DNA of 64,000 nt from Macrosoma leucophasiata (GCA_036365455.1 JAWQUS010000004.1:3975501-4039500), one strand, 5' to 3'. Numbered from the stretch's first letter, positions 49,570-59,412 are shown. The notes: generated by a model not told the origin, from the letters alone. Numbers and translations: made by a program.

Positions 49570-50466
49570 CATAAAAACTTTATTGACTTACATACAATTT
49601 CTAATCACACAACGGTTCAAGTACATCAGTCTTTAAAAATCTATTTTAAAAATATTATTTCAGTTCACTATATAAAATGTAAACTAAAGAAACAATATTC
49701 CTTAATAACAAACATAAAATAAGAAAGCAGGAGGAACGTGTCACAAACAGTATCAAAACAGTGAACAGTATCAAAACAGTGTGAGTTGGTAAGTTTTGGA
49801 TTGTATGATATTAAAGTAATAAGTTACATCCGTGATCTCTACAGCACAACTTATGGGACACGTCGAGCTACGAAAAGATGGAGTGTGATTCTTTGAAGAA
49901 ACTTTAATTGAGAATTAAAGTTACAGAGGGTACACTCATGTCAACGTTAAATTAATTCAGTGCTGAGCAACGCTATAAGTATCGCGATAACGCGATAACA
50001 AATCCACAAAGAGCTACGAAGTTTTAAAGATTCAATAATACCCTATGCCACATATTTCAGTGTCACGTGCCAAGTTATCTGAAGTCGGTTCGATGAACAC
50101 TGAAAATCCAGTGCATCATGATTTATGTATTTACATGTGCGCTGAGAAATTTTGATGTGCATGTTTGTTGTTAAGTTAATAATATGTTTGTGTTGCTTTT
50201 AAGTAATGGTAGGGGAGCCCAAATTGTAGTTACTCAAGCGCGTCAGATAAAGATATAGAAGATACCAAATCTAGAAGTTTTTGTTTTTCAACACTACCAA
50301 TCTGTATGATAAAATGTAATGTGGGGTAAAGGAATGAATTCCGATACTCAGTCATAATAAAATACTGCCTGTTTTTTAAACATTGTTTGTGGTAAGGTAA
50401 ACAAACGATACTCGCATTACGCAAATAGATACCTTTTACATGATAATCATGTGAAAATGAACTCAT
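49570..50466 (-). other. Repeat-free block with small ORF and polyadenylation-like signal
   Basis: A 78-codon minus-strand frame (50466-50230, ending LVSSISLSDALE) is followed downstream by ~650 bp of repeat-free sequence and, on that strand, AATAAA at about 49585. It might be a terminal exon with a 3' UTR, but no domain or upstream exon supports it. Confidence 0.2.
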
Positions 50467-50538
50467 GATATCGTATTAAATTTAACCACATCATTGTATT
50501 AAAATACCCGTCATTTATGCACCAACATTTTTAATTTA

Positions 50539-50878
50539 GGGTCATAGCTCACTAGAGCCACCCGGCACCCGACCAGCGCCTGATCGCCTCGAGCGGTTTG
50601 CTCTTATTACATCAACTCCGCTTCGTATCGACACCGGATCGCCTCGACCGCAAGCCGTCGACGCGCGGACGGCGAGTGACCACTCGGTAACCACTAGTTT
50701 GTCTTGCGTTGACTTTGCATTGCCAACGCGCTGTTCCCAAGTGAACCGGGCGCTGTCCGCGAGTGACTCACAAATAAAATCGCGTCGTCCACTCGTGAAC
50801 CACGCGTCGACAACGAGTGGACGCCGTAAAACGAGGCGGTGCTGGTCGGATGCCGAGTGGCTGTAGTGAGCTATGACC
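50539..50878 (+). mobile_element. GC-rich MITE, complete, TTTA flanks
   Basis: Starts gggtcatagctcactagagc and ends gtagtgagctatgacc. TTTA is present on both sides (50535-50538, 50879-50882). It also carries a 115-codon open minus-strand frame that I regard as incidental. Confidence 0.82.
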
Positions 50879-51114
50879 TTTAAGATCAAATAATTAAATA
50901 CTGCGGATAAACACTAGGTATAATTATTTAACGTTAATTATAATTATGGATTGAAATCGCAAACGTGATGATGCATAAATCCAGCCTATGATTAAATAGT
51001 ATTTCACAATTAAAACCCTGCAACGTAGAGGTTGGCAAAAGTAAAATAAAATGTTTCTTATTTGGGTACAAATTTACTCCCTACGAAATACGCGCCGTTT
51101 GTATGGTTAAACTC

Positions 51115-51425
51115 ACGACTCGACCAAGGACTCCCCCCTTATAGGCTCGAAGATCTACGCAGAGACATCAAGCCTGTACGTTTTTAACCGTTTCTACTAT
51201 GGTGAGTGCTCTGCTGTACTATTTGATATGGTGCCATCGTCTCTTTTCTAACATGACACTACCCGTCGAAGAATGAAGAAGTAAAAGTTCCACACATACT
51301 GACTGGACACGTGACACTGCTCAACGGTGTGGTTTTCACGCTAGTTTCTGCCCAGAACGAGCAGCGTGGGACGATTTCCCTCTGAGGTGTACCCCCAGCG
51401 CTGCAATATTGAGTTCTTCAAAACT
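51115..51425 (+). mobile_element. Second, more decayed copy of the same LINE end
   Basis: Collinear with 63705-64000: LEDLRRDIK.., gagtgctctgctgt, atggtgccatcgtctctttt, tgctcaacggtgtggttttc and agtttctgcccagaacga. Several stops and frameshifts. Confidence 0.72.
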
Positions 51426-51584
51426 AGCATCAAAAGAGTCTTCCAGGGATGGCAGCACGTTTGCACCTCCCCTGCCTAGTGTTGCAAATGTTCATTGGCG
51501 GCTGTTCATTCGTGACTACTTTCCCGTAGCCCGTTTGCTTGTCTGTCATAAAAAGACAACTAGATATAATATACAGGATAAAAA

Positions 51585-51784
51585 AATACGCTTATACTCA
51601 CAGCCCTACAGTAGGTATAAACCTGTATCGTGGGTGCCGTTGTACACAAACAACACATGCACAAACACCCAGACCCGAAACAAATATCTGTAGGCCATAC
51701 AAATATTTGTCTCGCTGCGGGGATCGAACCCGCGACCCTTCGAATCAAACGGTCATCTCACACCGCTGGACCAACCGGGTCGTC
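51585..51784 (-). mobile_element. tRNA-derived SINE-E, full length
   Basis: On the minus strand the head reads cggttggtccagcggtgtga with B box gggttcgatccccgca, then a body with gtgtttgtgcatgtgttgtt. Several overlapping short open frames here are simply this SINE. Confidence 0.78.
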
Positions 51785-51798
51785 AAATCCAACAAAAA

Positions 51799-51978
51799 AT
51801 ATTGCACATCGACCTTTGGAAGGAAACTTCGGCTTATTTCGGGACCGTATAGAGTTATCTCTTTCACACCTTACCTATATGACGTTTGCCGACCATTTTG
51901 ATCAAGGTTTGACCAATACCAGACTATCAGTGCTTACGTAGGCAGTGTGTAGCAGAGATAACGCTATACAAAGTCAAA
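51799..51978. mobile_element. MITE-F, right end lost
   Basis: aatattgcacatcgaccttt, agtgcttacgtaggcagtgt and agagataacgctatacaaag; SINE-A starts where the right TIR should be. Confidence 0.72.
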
Positions 51979-51983
51979 TTTAG

Positions 51984-52257
51984 ATAAGAGCTCCAGCAAC
52001 GGAGCTCGCGGGCGTAGGCACCACTGTATTACCTAATCTACTTGCCGCTAAGTGGTAGTGTTCAGCACTGTCATGTTCCGGTCAGCTAGTAATGTGCGGC
52101 CCTATAATTTCCGGCACAGAGCCATAACACCTTAAGCCTCAGAAGTAGTAACGCACATCTGTTTTTTTACCTTGATCTTTGTGTATCTATAGGCTGCAGT
52201 CATCACTTAACTGAACTGAACTGCATGCTTGTTTGCCACTTCATTACATAAAAAAAA
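51984..52257 (+). mobile_element. SINE-A inserted at the end of a MITE
   Basis: Head truncated by a few bases (agctccagcaacggagctcg), body complete, A7 tail. It follows directly on the foldback element 51799-51978, whose right terminus is missing. Confidence 0.8.
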
Positions 52258-52440
52258 TGATTTATATTATTTCGCATTAACACATGCTTGTGAAATATAT
52301 TTATTTAAAATGTGAAGGAAAGATTTGACAAATCGGGCAGGACTTCGGTAGCTCAGTTGGAAGAGCGGCTGGACTAGATTCCCAGTGGCCGCGAGTTCGA
52401 GTCTGTGCAAGCATGTGTTAATGCGAAATAATATAAAACA
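52255..52440 (+). mobile_element. tRNA-derived SINE-D with inverted end repeats
   Basis: The tRNA-like head has an A box (gtagctcagttgg) and a B box (gcgagttcgagtc). The copy is bounded by a ~30-bp inverted repeat: ttatttcgcattaacacatg at the left and its complement at 52398-52430. The 3' half of the tRNA-like region is replaced at gtctgtg by the right arm. Confidence 0.75.
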
Positions 52441-52740
52441 ATTATTAAGGGTAAAAGCGACTTCTTTACGATATTTAATAAACTGCAAAGTTTATTATAT
52501 CGGTTGCCTAACTAGCATAGTGTGGCAATAGACGGCGCCACTGCCACCAAAGGGCAATGCAATAAATGTGAAGGAAATATTTGACAAATCGAGCAGGACT
52601 TCGGTAGCTCAGTTGGAATAGCGGCTGGACTAGATTCCCAGTGGCCGCGAGTTCAAGTCTCGCCTGAAGTAAAATTTTATTTTCATTTTCTTTAAAAATA
52701 AATTTAAAAAATTTAACAAAAAGTGACAGACAACAGATAT
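52440..52740 (+). mobile_element. SINE-D, second copy with upstream leader
   Basis: Leader aagggtaaaagcgacttctt.. then ggttgcctaactagca.., head acttcggtagctcagttgga, B box gcgagttcaagtct and tail aagtaaaattttattttc. Collinear with the minus-strand copy at 60847-61201. Confidence 0.75.
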
Positions 52741-53017
52741 TATGTTTTATACACGACATTTTAAAATCACCATCATAAAAGTGAAAAGTTTTAACGCCAA
52801 GCGATTAAGTCTATTCACGTGTACACAACGACGCATAAACCGCGACTGAACGTGTTAAATAGTTATAGCGCATAAAACTGTTTCCTAACTCGTTATTGCT
52901 ACTAACCGTTTATGGAAAGTTTAACGGTAGTACGTGATAGTTTTTAGATAAATCGCAGTTACCTTTATGGTTAACTGGACTAGGGGTGGTTAAGTTAATC
53001 GTGACGGTCTTTTTTAT

Positions 53018-53092
53018 ATCTTCACGCCTGTAATCCCTGAAGGGGTAAGCAGAGGTAAATGCGTATATTTAAGCAAAGATGCAAACATCCAA
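53018..53092 (-). mobile_element. SINE-C tail fragment
   Basis: ttcacgcctgtaatccctga then gcagaggtaaatgcg; about 75 bp. Confidence 0.6.
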
Positions 53093-53128
53093 AAATGTTT
53101 TTTTAATAAATAAATTAAAATACGCGTA

Positions 53129-53614
53129 CACTCACAGCCCGACACTAGGCATTAACCTGTGTCGTGGATGTCGTTGTACATACAATACATACACATTTAC
53201 TGGTGGTAGAGCTCCAGTAACGAAGCTCGCGGGCGTAGGCACCACCGCATTACCTAATATACTTGCCGCTAAATGGTAGTGTTCAGCACTACCGTGTTCC
53301 GGTCAGGTGGTAATGTACGGCCCTGTAATTTCCGGCACAGAGGCATAACACGTTAGGCCTCAGGAGTGGTAACGCATCTGCATTTTGACCTTGGTCTTTG
53401 TGTGGGTGTCTATAGGCTGCAATCATCACTTAACATCAATGTGAACTGCATGCTTGTTTGCCCCTTGAAGACATAAAAAACAAAAAAAACCACCCGGACT
53501 CAAAACAAATATCTGTAGGCCATACAAATATTTGTCCCGGTGAGTGGACCGAACCCGCGACCCTTCGAATCAAGCGGTCGTCTCACACCGCTGGACTAAC
53601 CGGGTTGTCGTTAG
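53129..53614 (-). mobile_element. SINE-E split by SINE-A
   Basis: 53129-53198 (ctcacagcccgacactagg) and 53491-53614 (gaccgaacccgcgacccttc, ggactaaccgggttgtcg) join once 53199-53490 is removed. Confidence 0.75.
53199..53490 (+). mobile_element. SINE-A inserted inside a tRNA-derived SINE
   Basis: Full-length copy that separates the two halves of SINE-E (53129-53198 and 53491-53614), so it is the younger insertion. Its head is preceded by acacattt. Confidence 0.85.
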
Positions 53615-53856
53615 TAACTAAAACTATAGAGTAGGAATTTCAAAAAATAATATTTACAACAATTTAAGTGTCATTATATTATAATTAATTTTAAATTATA
53701 ATTTATAATTTGGGAGTCATGCTAAAGGCGAGCAAGTCGTGCACCAGTCCTCTGCTCTGCATTTCTGGCAAGAAGACGTACCAGAGTTCTCCCAAGGCGA
53801 CCCATATATAGTACCACATATTGTACCGACCCATCCCGGTCATTCACGCCAGTCAA

Positions 53857-56800
53857 TTAAAAATATATAAATTGGAACATGATAATGACGTAGGTGGTGC
53901 TGATGTGAATGAAGCGGACGGCCAAGGTGATGTTGACAGGGAACATGCGCCATATTGTGAACTTGAAGGGGCATAGATCGAGGAATTTGATTGCGTTGTA
54001 CAACTTGTCTTGCAAGGGTGGCTCTGAAATATTGATTACATTTTTTGTTAGCTATACTGATTGAATAGTAATACTTTCATGTCGTAAAGCATTTACAAGA
54101 AAATCTATTTGAAAAACTCGTAAGAATACTACGGTCGAAATTACAAATGAAACCAATAATAATATTTTTAAATAAAAGGTTTACGGCCCTGTTGTAATTT
54201 CCGGCACAGAGGCATAATAGCTTAGGCCTCAGGAGTGGTAACGCATTCGCATTTTGACCTTGATCTTTGGGTGGGTATCTATAGGCTGCAGTCATCACTT
54301 AACATCAATGTGAACTGCACGCTTGTTTACCACTTCCATTACATTTAAAAAAAAGGTGATCGAGATACCCTAAATGCGAAATTTCAGATCGCACTACGAG
54401 TTAACTTTGACTTGGAGTCAAAATTTCATACATGTGATAAAGACTTATTTAGTCTTAACTTTGTACAGATTTGCCTTTCAAGTTTAAGAGTTTTTACACG
54501 ACTGTGAAACAAAATAAGCATTGAAAGTTCGACGCCAAGTCAATGTATAGTTGCGTGCTGTTAAACTCACTAAGGGTGAGATTCACAGACCGCAATACGA
54601 CTTTACTTTGAGCAAAGTATGCTTCGAACTGTCGGAAATGTATGGGTTTTGACAGTTCGAAGCGTACTTTACGCGATTGTAAAGTCGAAGTGCGGTCTGT
54701 GAATCTCACCATAAGAGTCATTACCCACTAGGACGACGTCGCTGGCAGCGTATCCAAGCTTGTATTGAAATACATGCCATCGCCTATGTCGATGGCTGAT
54801 TCGGTTCCCGGGGAAATCTGCTATTGAGTTTTCTCTGTGAGGAAATTGTCCTGTGTGCTGAACCTGTGCCTCGAAGACCACGTAAAAGCTGTCGGCCCTG
54901 CGCCCGATCTCTCTCCGTTCGTGTCGGATGGCCGTCCCATCGGGCATGCATTTGTGTATACACATACACAAATGCATGCCCGATGGCGCATACACTTGTG
55001 CTTTATTATATCAGTTGGCTAGTCTCTGTTGAGACTGGCCGCCGTGCCCGCAATTCGGTCAGGAGGATATTAGTATTATTTTATTTACTGCATGCTTGTA
55101 TGCCACTCCCATGACATAAAAAAAAGTTACATATTTACCTGAGTCTATAAGAGCTCTCGTGAGAATTAGTTTCATTTCATCAAATTCTTTAGTAATGAAT
55201 TCCATTATAACTGCAGGTGTTAGCATCAATGCTATGTTGATTGCGATATCCAAAAAAGTACGGAATGGTACATCTGTCTGAAAATTTTATTCATTGTAAT
55301 ATTTCAAAACTATGTTTCAAATAGTTAACATATTCTAACGTTAGAAATTGAAGACAAAACGAAGAGAAAAATATTGACTTCGGGCAGGAATCGAACCTGC
55401 GACCTGAGGATAACCAGTCCAGCCGCTTTACCACTAAGCTACCGAAGTAAGCTACCGAAGTCCTGAGGTCGCAGGTTCGATTCCTGCCCGAAGTCAAATT
55501 TTTCTTCCGTTTTTTCTTTGATTTCTAAAGTTCACTCGCATGTGTTATTGCGAAAACTAAATAGTACACACAATAAATATTCTAACGTTTTTGTTATTAT
55601 ATTGTATTAAGTTATCTGACTAAACTACTACCACTGCGGCATAGAGCAACACGGTGGGGAGTAGCCATATGCAGGCTTTCCCCTCTGTCAAAGTACAAGT
55701 CCAAGTGGGCCTATACCTGTCGCCTAGACATTTAAATGTGGGCTTGAAATTGTTTCTGTATTTTGTTAAAGTGAAGGTGTGAGTTTCGTAGTAATAGACG
55801 ATTTTTGTAGTGTGCGTGTGTGTCGCACGTATTGCCCCCTGCAAAAAATGACAGACTGGTTTGCATCGTTTATACACGCTATGGCTACTCCCCTCCTGTC
55901 TGCCGCGACCGGTGGACCGCGTTGTCTATGCACTGCGGTCACCTATCCGCTTGCCAAGCGTGGCGATTATGGCATATTCTCCCCTAATGACTCACGACAC
56001 TGTTGTGGGCGTCTTTGGGGAAGTCTTTGTCCAGCAGTGGATGTCATTCAGCTGGAGTGATGAAGTTCTCTTTGATAAAAGACGAAAGTATGATTAATCT
56101 AAAGGACGAAGAGACTGAAAAAGAAGAAAATGGGAGAAGCCTATGTTGACAACCTGATCAATAAAGTGGTTGCTCAAAAACTATCCACCTTAAAATTAAG
56201 ACAACATTGCTTTAATTTTTTTGTGGATAGAGTAGTTCAAAATTGCACATAATGGTCATATATTAAAGGATTATCATTATATTAAAAATGTAATGCAATT
56301 TTATTATGTTTAATAATAATGGCAACCCATTATACTTTCCACTGCTGGGCACGAGTCTCTCCCCTTTTTCGGGGGAGGACTGGAGCTTACTCCACCACGC
56401 TGCTCGAATGCGGATTGGTGAAGGTGAGTTAGTGGCCAACCCGCTGTCGGATGACGGACCGCCCCATAAGGACTGTTTGTATGGGAAAATGAAATTGTGG
56501 ATTTTACTATTTCCCTTCAATTTTTTCATATTTTCTTACCTTTTTAATCTTCCCTGGACTTCAAAAATCATGCAAAACCAAAATTAGCCAAATCCGTCCA
56601 GACATTCTCGAGTTTTAGCGAGACTAACAAACAGCAATTGAGATAAGATAAGATAAGTTGACGCAATGCGGTATGAAAGGATACATTTAGGTTCGCACAA
56701 AAACGTGAATTGTAAAAAAAAAAAAAAAATGTGCAACAGACCCAATTAAAAGTCCATAATATTAATATGCATTTCAACTCCACAAACAGGATAATAGATT

Positions 56801-58132
56801 GGGAATATACTTACATCAAAATTTAAACTCGTCGACATTTTGGCAAATGTATACATCAAGCAAACGAAATTAGATATTGAAGTAAAAAACATCTGCAATT
56901 TATAATAATGTCGTTAATATTTAGATAAAGATGAAGATACATTATCAAATGAAATAAAGTCATAGTCACATTCTTTTAATGTAATAAAAGTGGTAAACAA
57001 GCATGCAATTTACACTGATGACTGCAGCCTACAGACACCTACACAATGACCAGAGATCAAAATACAAATGCGTTGAAACTCCCGAGGCCTAAGGTGTTAT
57101 GCCTCTGTGCTGGAAATTACAGGGCCATACATTACCACCTGACCGGAACACGATAGTGCTGAACACTACCATTTAGCGGAAAGTATATTAGGTAATGCGG
57201 TGGTAACCTACGCCCGAGAGCTCCGTCACAGGAGAATCAGAATCAGAAACTCATATATTCATTTAGGGTGACAGGCACCTCTTATGACACGTCAAAAACA
57301 AACAAAATAAATTAAAGTGAACAACAATTTGATATACATGTCAAACAAGATAAAGAGGAGCTCTATCACATCCTAATGAAAAAGTAAATCTTACCATTAG
57401 TTTTATCCAGTCACCGATTGAGCATAATAGGTCCAATATAGATTTGAATGTGTCTAAAAAAATCTCTATTGTCTTTATTTTATGACAGTCTTCCGACTTC
57501 AGTATTGTCTCAATTGAATGCCTCAAATATTTCACCCGATGCCAAATTAATTCAAACATTATAATTCTTGTCATGGTGTTGAAATTGACTCCGAATAATA
57601 TTATTGCCACTAATAAGGCAAACATCACTGAATTACCCGATAAAGTAGATTTGATCATTAAATAAATGGTAAACATCATTCGTATAATGATAATCGATAT
57701 AAAAAATTTAAATGATACGCTTGCTTCTGTACGGCATTTAAAATTACATGAAATATCAATATTTTTTAAACGCACTACGAATTGACTGAAACATTCGTTA
57801 TCAGATATTAATGTGACCACAATAAAGAATATGTATTCCACCAACTTCATTACAATCTGTTTATTAGAGAAATAGAGGCAGACGTATATGCAAAATATGA
57901 TTAAAATAAACGGGATTAAAATACAGTAACACTTAATTATTATCAAATTTGTTTTGTTTGAGCTGATAAAATAGGCATGACCAAAAACAAGACGACTGTA
58001 CATAATAACATGTATAAAAATAAAAGGTGTTGAGTGCATGAGCCACTTCTGTTTGAAAATCTTTTTAATTTCCATAATACAATTTGAAATACAAGCGTCC
58101 GAATTTCTTTCAAGCTCTAGAATAACACACAT
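53857..58132 (-). CDS. Gustatory receptor, 7-TM chemoreceptor, four exons, 373 aa
   Basis: Exons are 58132-57395 (246 codons, phase 0), 56892-56815 (26 codons, phase 0), 55277-55139 (46 codons plus 1 nt) and 54023-53857 (2 nt plus 54 codons and TAA). All introns are GT-AG: the donors read GTAAGA, GTAAGT and GTAAAT, and the acceptors are TTGCAG, TTTCAG and TTTCAG. The joined frame is uninterrupted. An in-frame TAA lies two codons upstream of the ATG (context AACAAATG), which fixes the start. Hydrophobic segments fall near residues 33-55, 63-88, 95-110, 141-160, 168-190, 247-265 plus 280-303, and 350-372. The family-defining C-terminal motif TTYVIIMFQF is at 361-370, and length is normal for the family. 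Insect gustatory receptors are ligand-gated channels in taste-neuron membranes; this sequence resembles the rapidly diverging bitter-type lepidopteran group, but the ligand cannot be inferred. The introns (502, 1537 and 1115 bp) are full of mobile elements. I see no disabling change. Confidence 0.93.
54180..54354 (+). mobile_element. SINE-A 3' half in receptor intron 3
   Basis: Begins at tacggccctgttgtaatttc and ends acatttaaaaaaaa. A ~40-bp tail scrap (55085-55125, gcatgcttgtatgccac) lies in the same intron next to the exon 3 donor. Confidence 0.78.
54574..54711. mobile_element. Palindromic MITE, copy 2, in receptor intron 3
   Basis: Same family as 10569-10699: gggtgagattcacagaccgc .. gcggtctgtgaatctcacca. 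TAA lies on both sides (54571-54573 and 54712-54714), consistent with a 3-bp TWA-type target site as in PIF/Harbinger elements. Confidence 0.82.
54937..54986. repeat. Perfect 23-bp inverted repeat in receptor intron 3
   Basis: Arms 54937-54959 (ccatcgggcatgcatttgtg..) and 54964-54986 are exact complements with a 4-nt loop acac. It lies in a GC-richer segment (54720-55075) that resembles LINE-derived text but that I could not assign. Confidence 0.85.
55375..55580. mobile_element. Inverted pair of SINE-D heads in receptor intron 2
   Basis: A minus-strand head (cgggcaggaatcgaacctgc.., ending ctaagctaccgaagt) meets a plus-strand remnant beginning aagctaccgaagtcctgagg and continuing gcaggttcgattcctgcccg. 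The two share ~35 bp of complementary sequence around the B box and form a foldback. Confidence 0.75.
55633..55935. mobile_element. TIR element, copy 2, in receptor intron 2
   Basis: Same ends and interior as 45430-45712; a ~19-bp direct duplication around gtttcgtag/ttttgtag is the main difference. Confidence 0.72.
55935..56062 (+). mobile_element. LINE-like tail fragment, receptor intron 2
   Basis: aagcgtggcgattatggcat through ggctttgtccagcag-like text to gctggagtgatgaa. Confidence 0.55.
56320..56469 (+). mobile_element. Dispersed LINE-like repeat fragment, receptor intron 2
   Basis: ccactgctgggcacgagtct through ccaacccgctgtcggatgac. Confidence 0.6.
56470..56640 (-). mobile_element. Helitron-like fragment fused to another repeat, receptor intron 2
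   Basis: ggactgtttgtatgggaaaa to gttttagcgagactaacaaa; its left end is cut exactly where the repeat 56320-56469 stops. Confidence 0.58.
56972..57375 (-). mobile_element. SINE-A in receptor intron 1, split by a LINE tail
   Basis: Left part 56972-57235 and right part 57353-57375 are collinear around the inserted LINE tail. The SINE end reaches to within about 20 bp of the exon 1 donor (57394). Confidence 0.8.
57236..57352 (-). mobile_element. Short LINE tail inserted in a SINE-A copy within receptor intron 1
   Basis: About 115 bp identical in kind to the 3' end of the LINE at 20563-21440, with the same aatcagaatcagaa terminus. The surrounding SINE-A reads ..cgtcacAGGAG before it and AGGAGctctatcac.. 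after it, giving a 5-bp target duplication. It lies about 40 bp from the donor of exon 1. Confidence 0.82.
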
Positions 58133-58349
58133 TTGTTAAAGTTGACATCATTCGACAAGTGATTGTAACACTAATGATAAGATGTTATTAGCAGTAACGA
58201 CACATTAACTTGATGAAAATGATTTTTATCACTATCAGTTGAATATTTTATTAAATCCTGTAAGTATATTGAATTCAAATAGTTTTATAAACCATTCAAT
58301 AACGTCAGTAATAACAAACATAAGACCACACATTTACTTGAATCTTATG

Positions 58350-58618
58350 AAAGGTTAACGAGCATGGAGCTTAGTGACAACTCAGTGATGACAGCCTATA
58401 GACATCTATACAAAAACCAGAGGTCTAAATGCAGATGCGTAGCTGCCCCTGAGACCTAAGTGGTTATGTCTCTGAGATAGTTATTACGGGACCATACATT
58501 ATCATCTAACCGGAACAGAACAGTGCTGAACACAACCATTTGGCGGCAGATAAATACCTGGTACCAAATGGTACCAGTGGTAAATATGCCCTCGAGCTCC
58601 TGCACTGGAACTCTACCA
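58350..58618 (-). mobile_element. Older SINE-A subfamily copy
   Basis: Diagnostic differences from the main type: cagaggtctaaatgcagat, cctgagacctaagtggttat and ctgagatagttattacggg. It lies upstream of the receptor start. Confidence 0.72.
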
Positions 58619-58639
58619 CCATTACATGAAACTATTATG

Positions 58640-58862
58640 TAGGAATCTATTTTTTAATCAACTGTACATCTGAAACATTAGAAGCAAGTAACGATAACAT
58701 CCCAACTGTGTTAGAGGGCAATTTGTGCAAATTGCAGCGGAGTTCGGTGCCAATCGCGTCAAGACCATACCAAGTTGGGTATGATATCGTTAGTCTCGAT
58801 GGGAAGTAAGTTTGAAACCAGATAGAGAAACCGCATTTATTGTCTTGTCTGCACTTTGCATA
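58640..58862. repeat. Tandem segment upstream of the receptor, copy 1 of 3
   Basis: This ~200-bp segment recurs at 59212-59412 and 59925-60128. On the plus strand a frame from about 58680 to 58808 is open and ends at a donor-like GGGAAGTAAGT; relative to copies 2 and 3 it has a 6-bp in-frame difference. On the minus strand copy 1 is also open for 103 codons, so the coding strand, if any, is not settled. I do not recognise the peptide. Confidence 0.6.
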
Positions 58863-58905
58863 ATTATCTGCTTCCATGTAAAGTTTCAGTGAACATAAAC
58901 ATAAA

Positions 58906-59000
58906 CGTAGCTTCACGTCTGCATTCCTGAAGGCGTAGGCAGAGGTAAATGTATGCATTCAGGCATACAAGCAAACATCCACGATTCGTCTGTTACGTTT
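58906..59000 (-). mobile_element. SINE-C tail fragment
   Basis: gtagcttcacgtctgcattc through aacatccacgattcgtctg, directly beyond the first tandem segment upstream of the receptor. Confidence 0.6.
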
Positions 59001-59211
59001 TTTTCTACAAACAAGTGTTTTGTCTATGGGTATCTCCAGCGTAATCAAAAACAAACACTTTGAAGAAATTACGAAAAATGGTATAGTTCCTACTCTATCC
59101 GGGGATTGAACCACGGACTAACTAAAACTAACGCAGCTTATCAACCGCTTATTGTAATCTTTCTACTAACTACAAAATAGATATCTAAAGAAAACGTACC
59201 TATTAAGTACA

Positions 59212-59412
59212 TTTCTTAATCAACTAAACATTAACTGAAACGTTAGCAACAAGTTACGATAAGATCTCAACTGTGTTAGAGGGCAATTTGTGCAAATTGC
59301 AGCGAAGTTCGGCGCCAATCGAGTCAAGACAACTTGGGTATGATATCGTTAGTCCCGGTGGGAAGTAAGTTTGGAACCTGTTAGAGAAACCGCATTTTAC
59401 TATCTTATCTTT
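59212..59412. repeat. Tandem segment upstream of the receptor, copy 2 of 3
   Basis: Nearly identical to copy 3 across the open plus-strand frame, the donor-like GTAAGT and about 60 bp beyond it. The minus-strand frame that is open in copy 1 has a stop here (TCG TAA), whereas the plus-strand frame stays open. Flanking similarity with copy 3 continues past the segment (the run taattctgctaatgcaga), so the duplicated unit is larger than the conserved core. Confidence 0.6.

Noticed and set aside
50542..50889. 115-codon minus-strand frame
   Set aside because: It lies wholly within the GC-rich MITE, where stops are rare because of composition.
51539..51941. Overlapping open frames of 94-120 codons
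   Set aside because: They translate SINE-E and MITE-F in arbitrary frames; similar frames arise in the other SINE-E copies.
52345..52410. tRNA gene
   Set aside because: A and B boxes are present, but the acceptor 3' half is replaced and the copy is part of a dispersed SINE; the same holds for all tRNA-like heads in the window.
54669..54995. 108-codon minus-strand frame with a reverse-transcriptase-like YAASDVVLVGN string
   Set aside because: The string is isolated, the frame runs through the hairpin and the MITE, and no other RT motif accompanies it.
57341..57394. Extension of the receptor exon 1 frame to a stop, giving a 263-aa intronless protein
   Set aside because: The extension is translated intron and SINE sequence beyond a good GTAAGA donor, and the receptor C-terminus is found in three further exons.
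58647..58958. 103-codon minus-strand open frame upstream of the receptor
   Set aside because: The equivalent frame has a stop in the second copy of the same segment, the ends are not receptor-like, and part of the frame is SINE-C tail.
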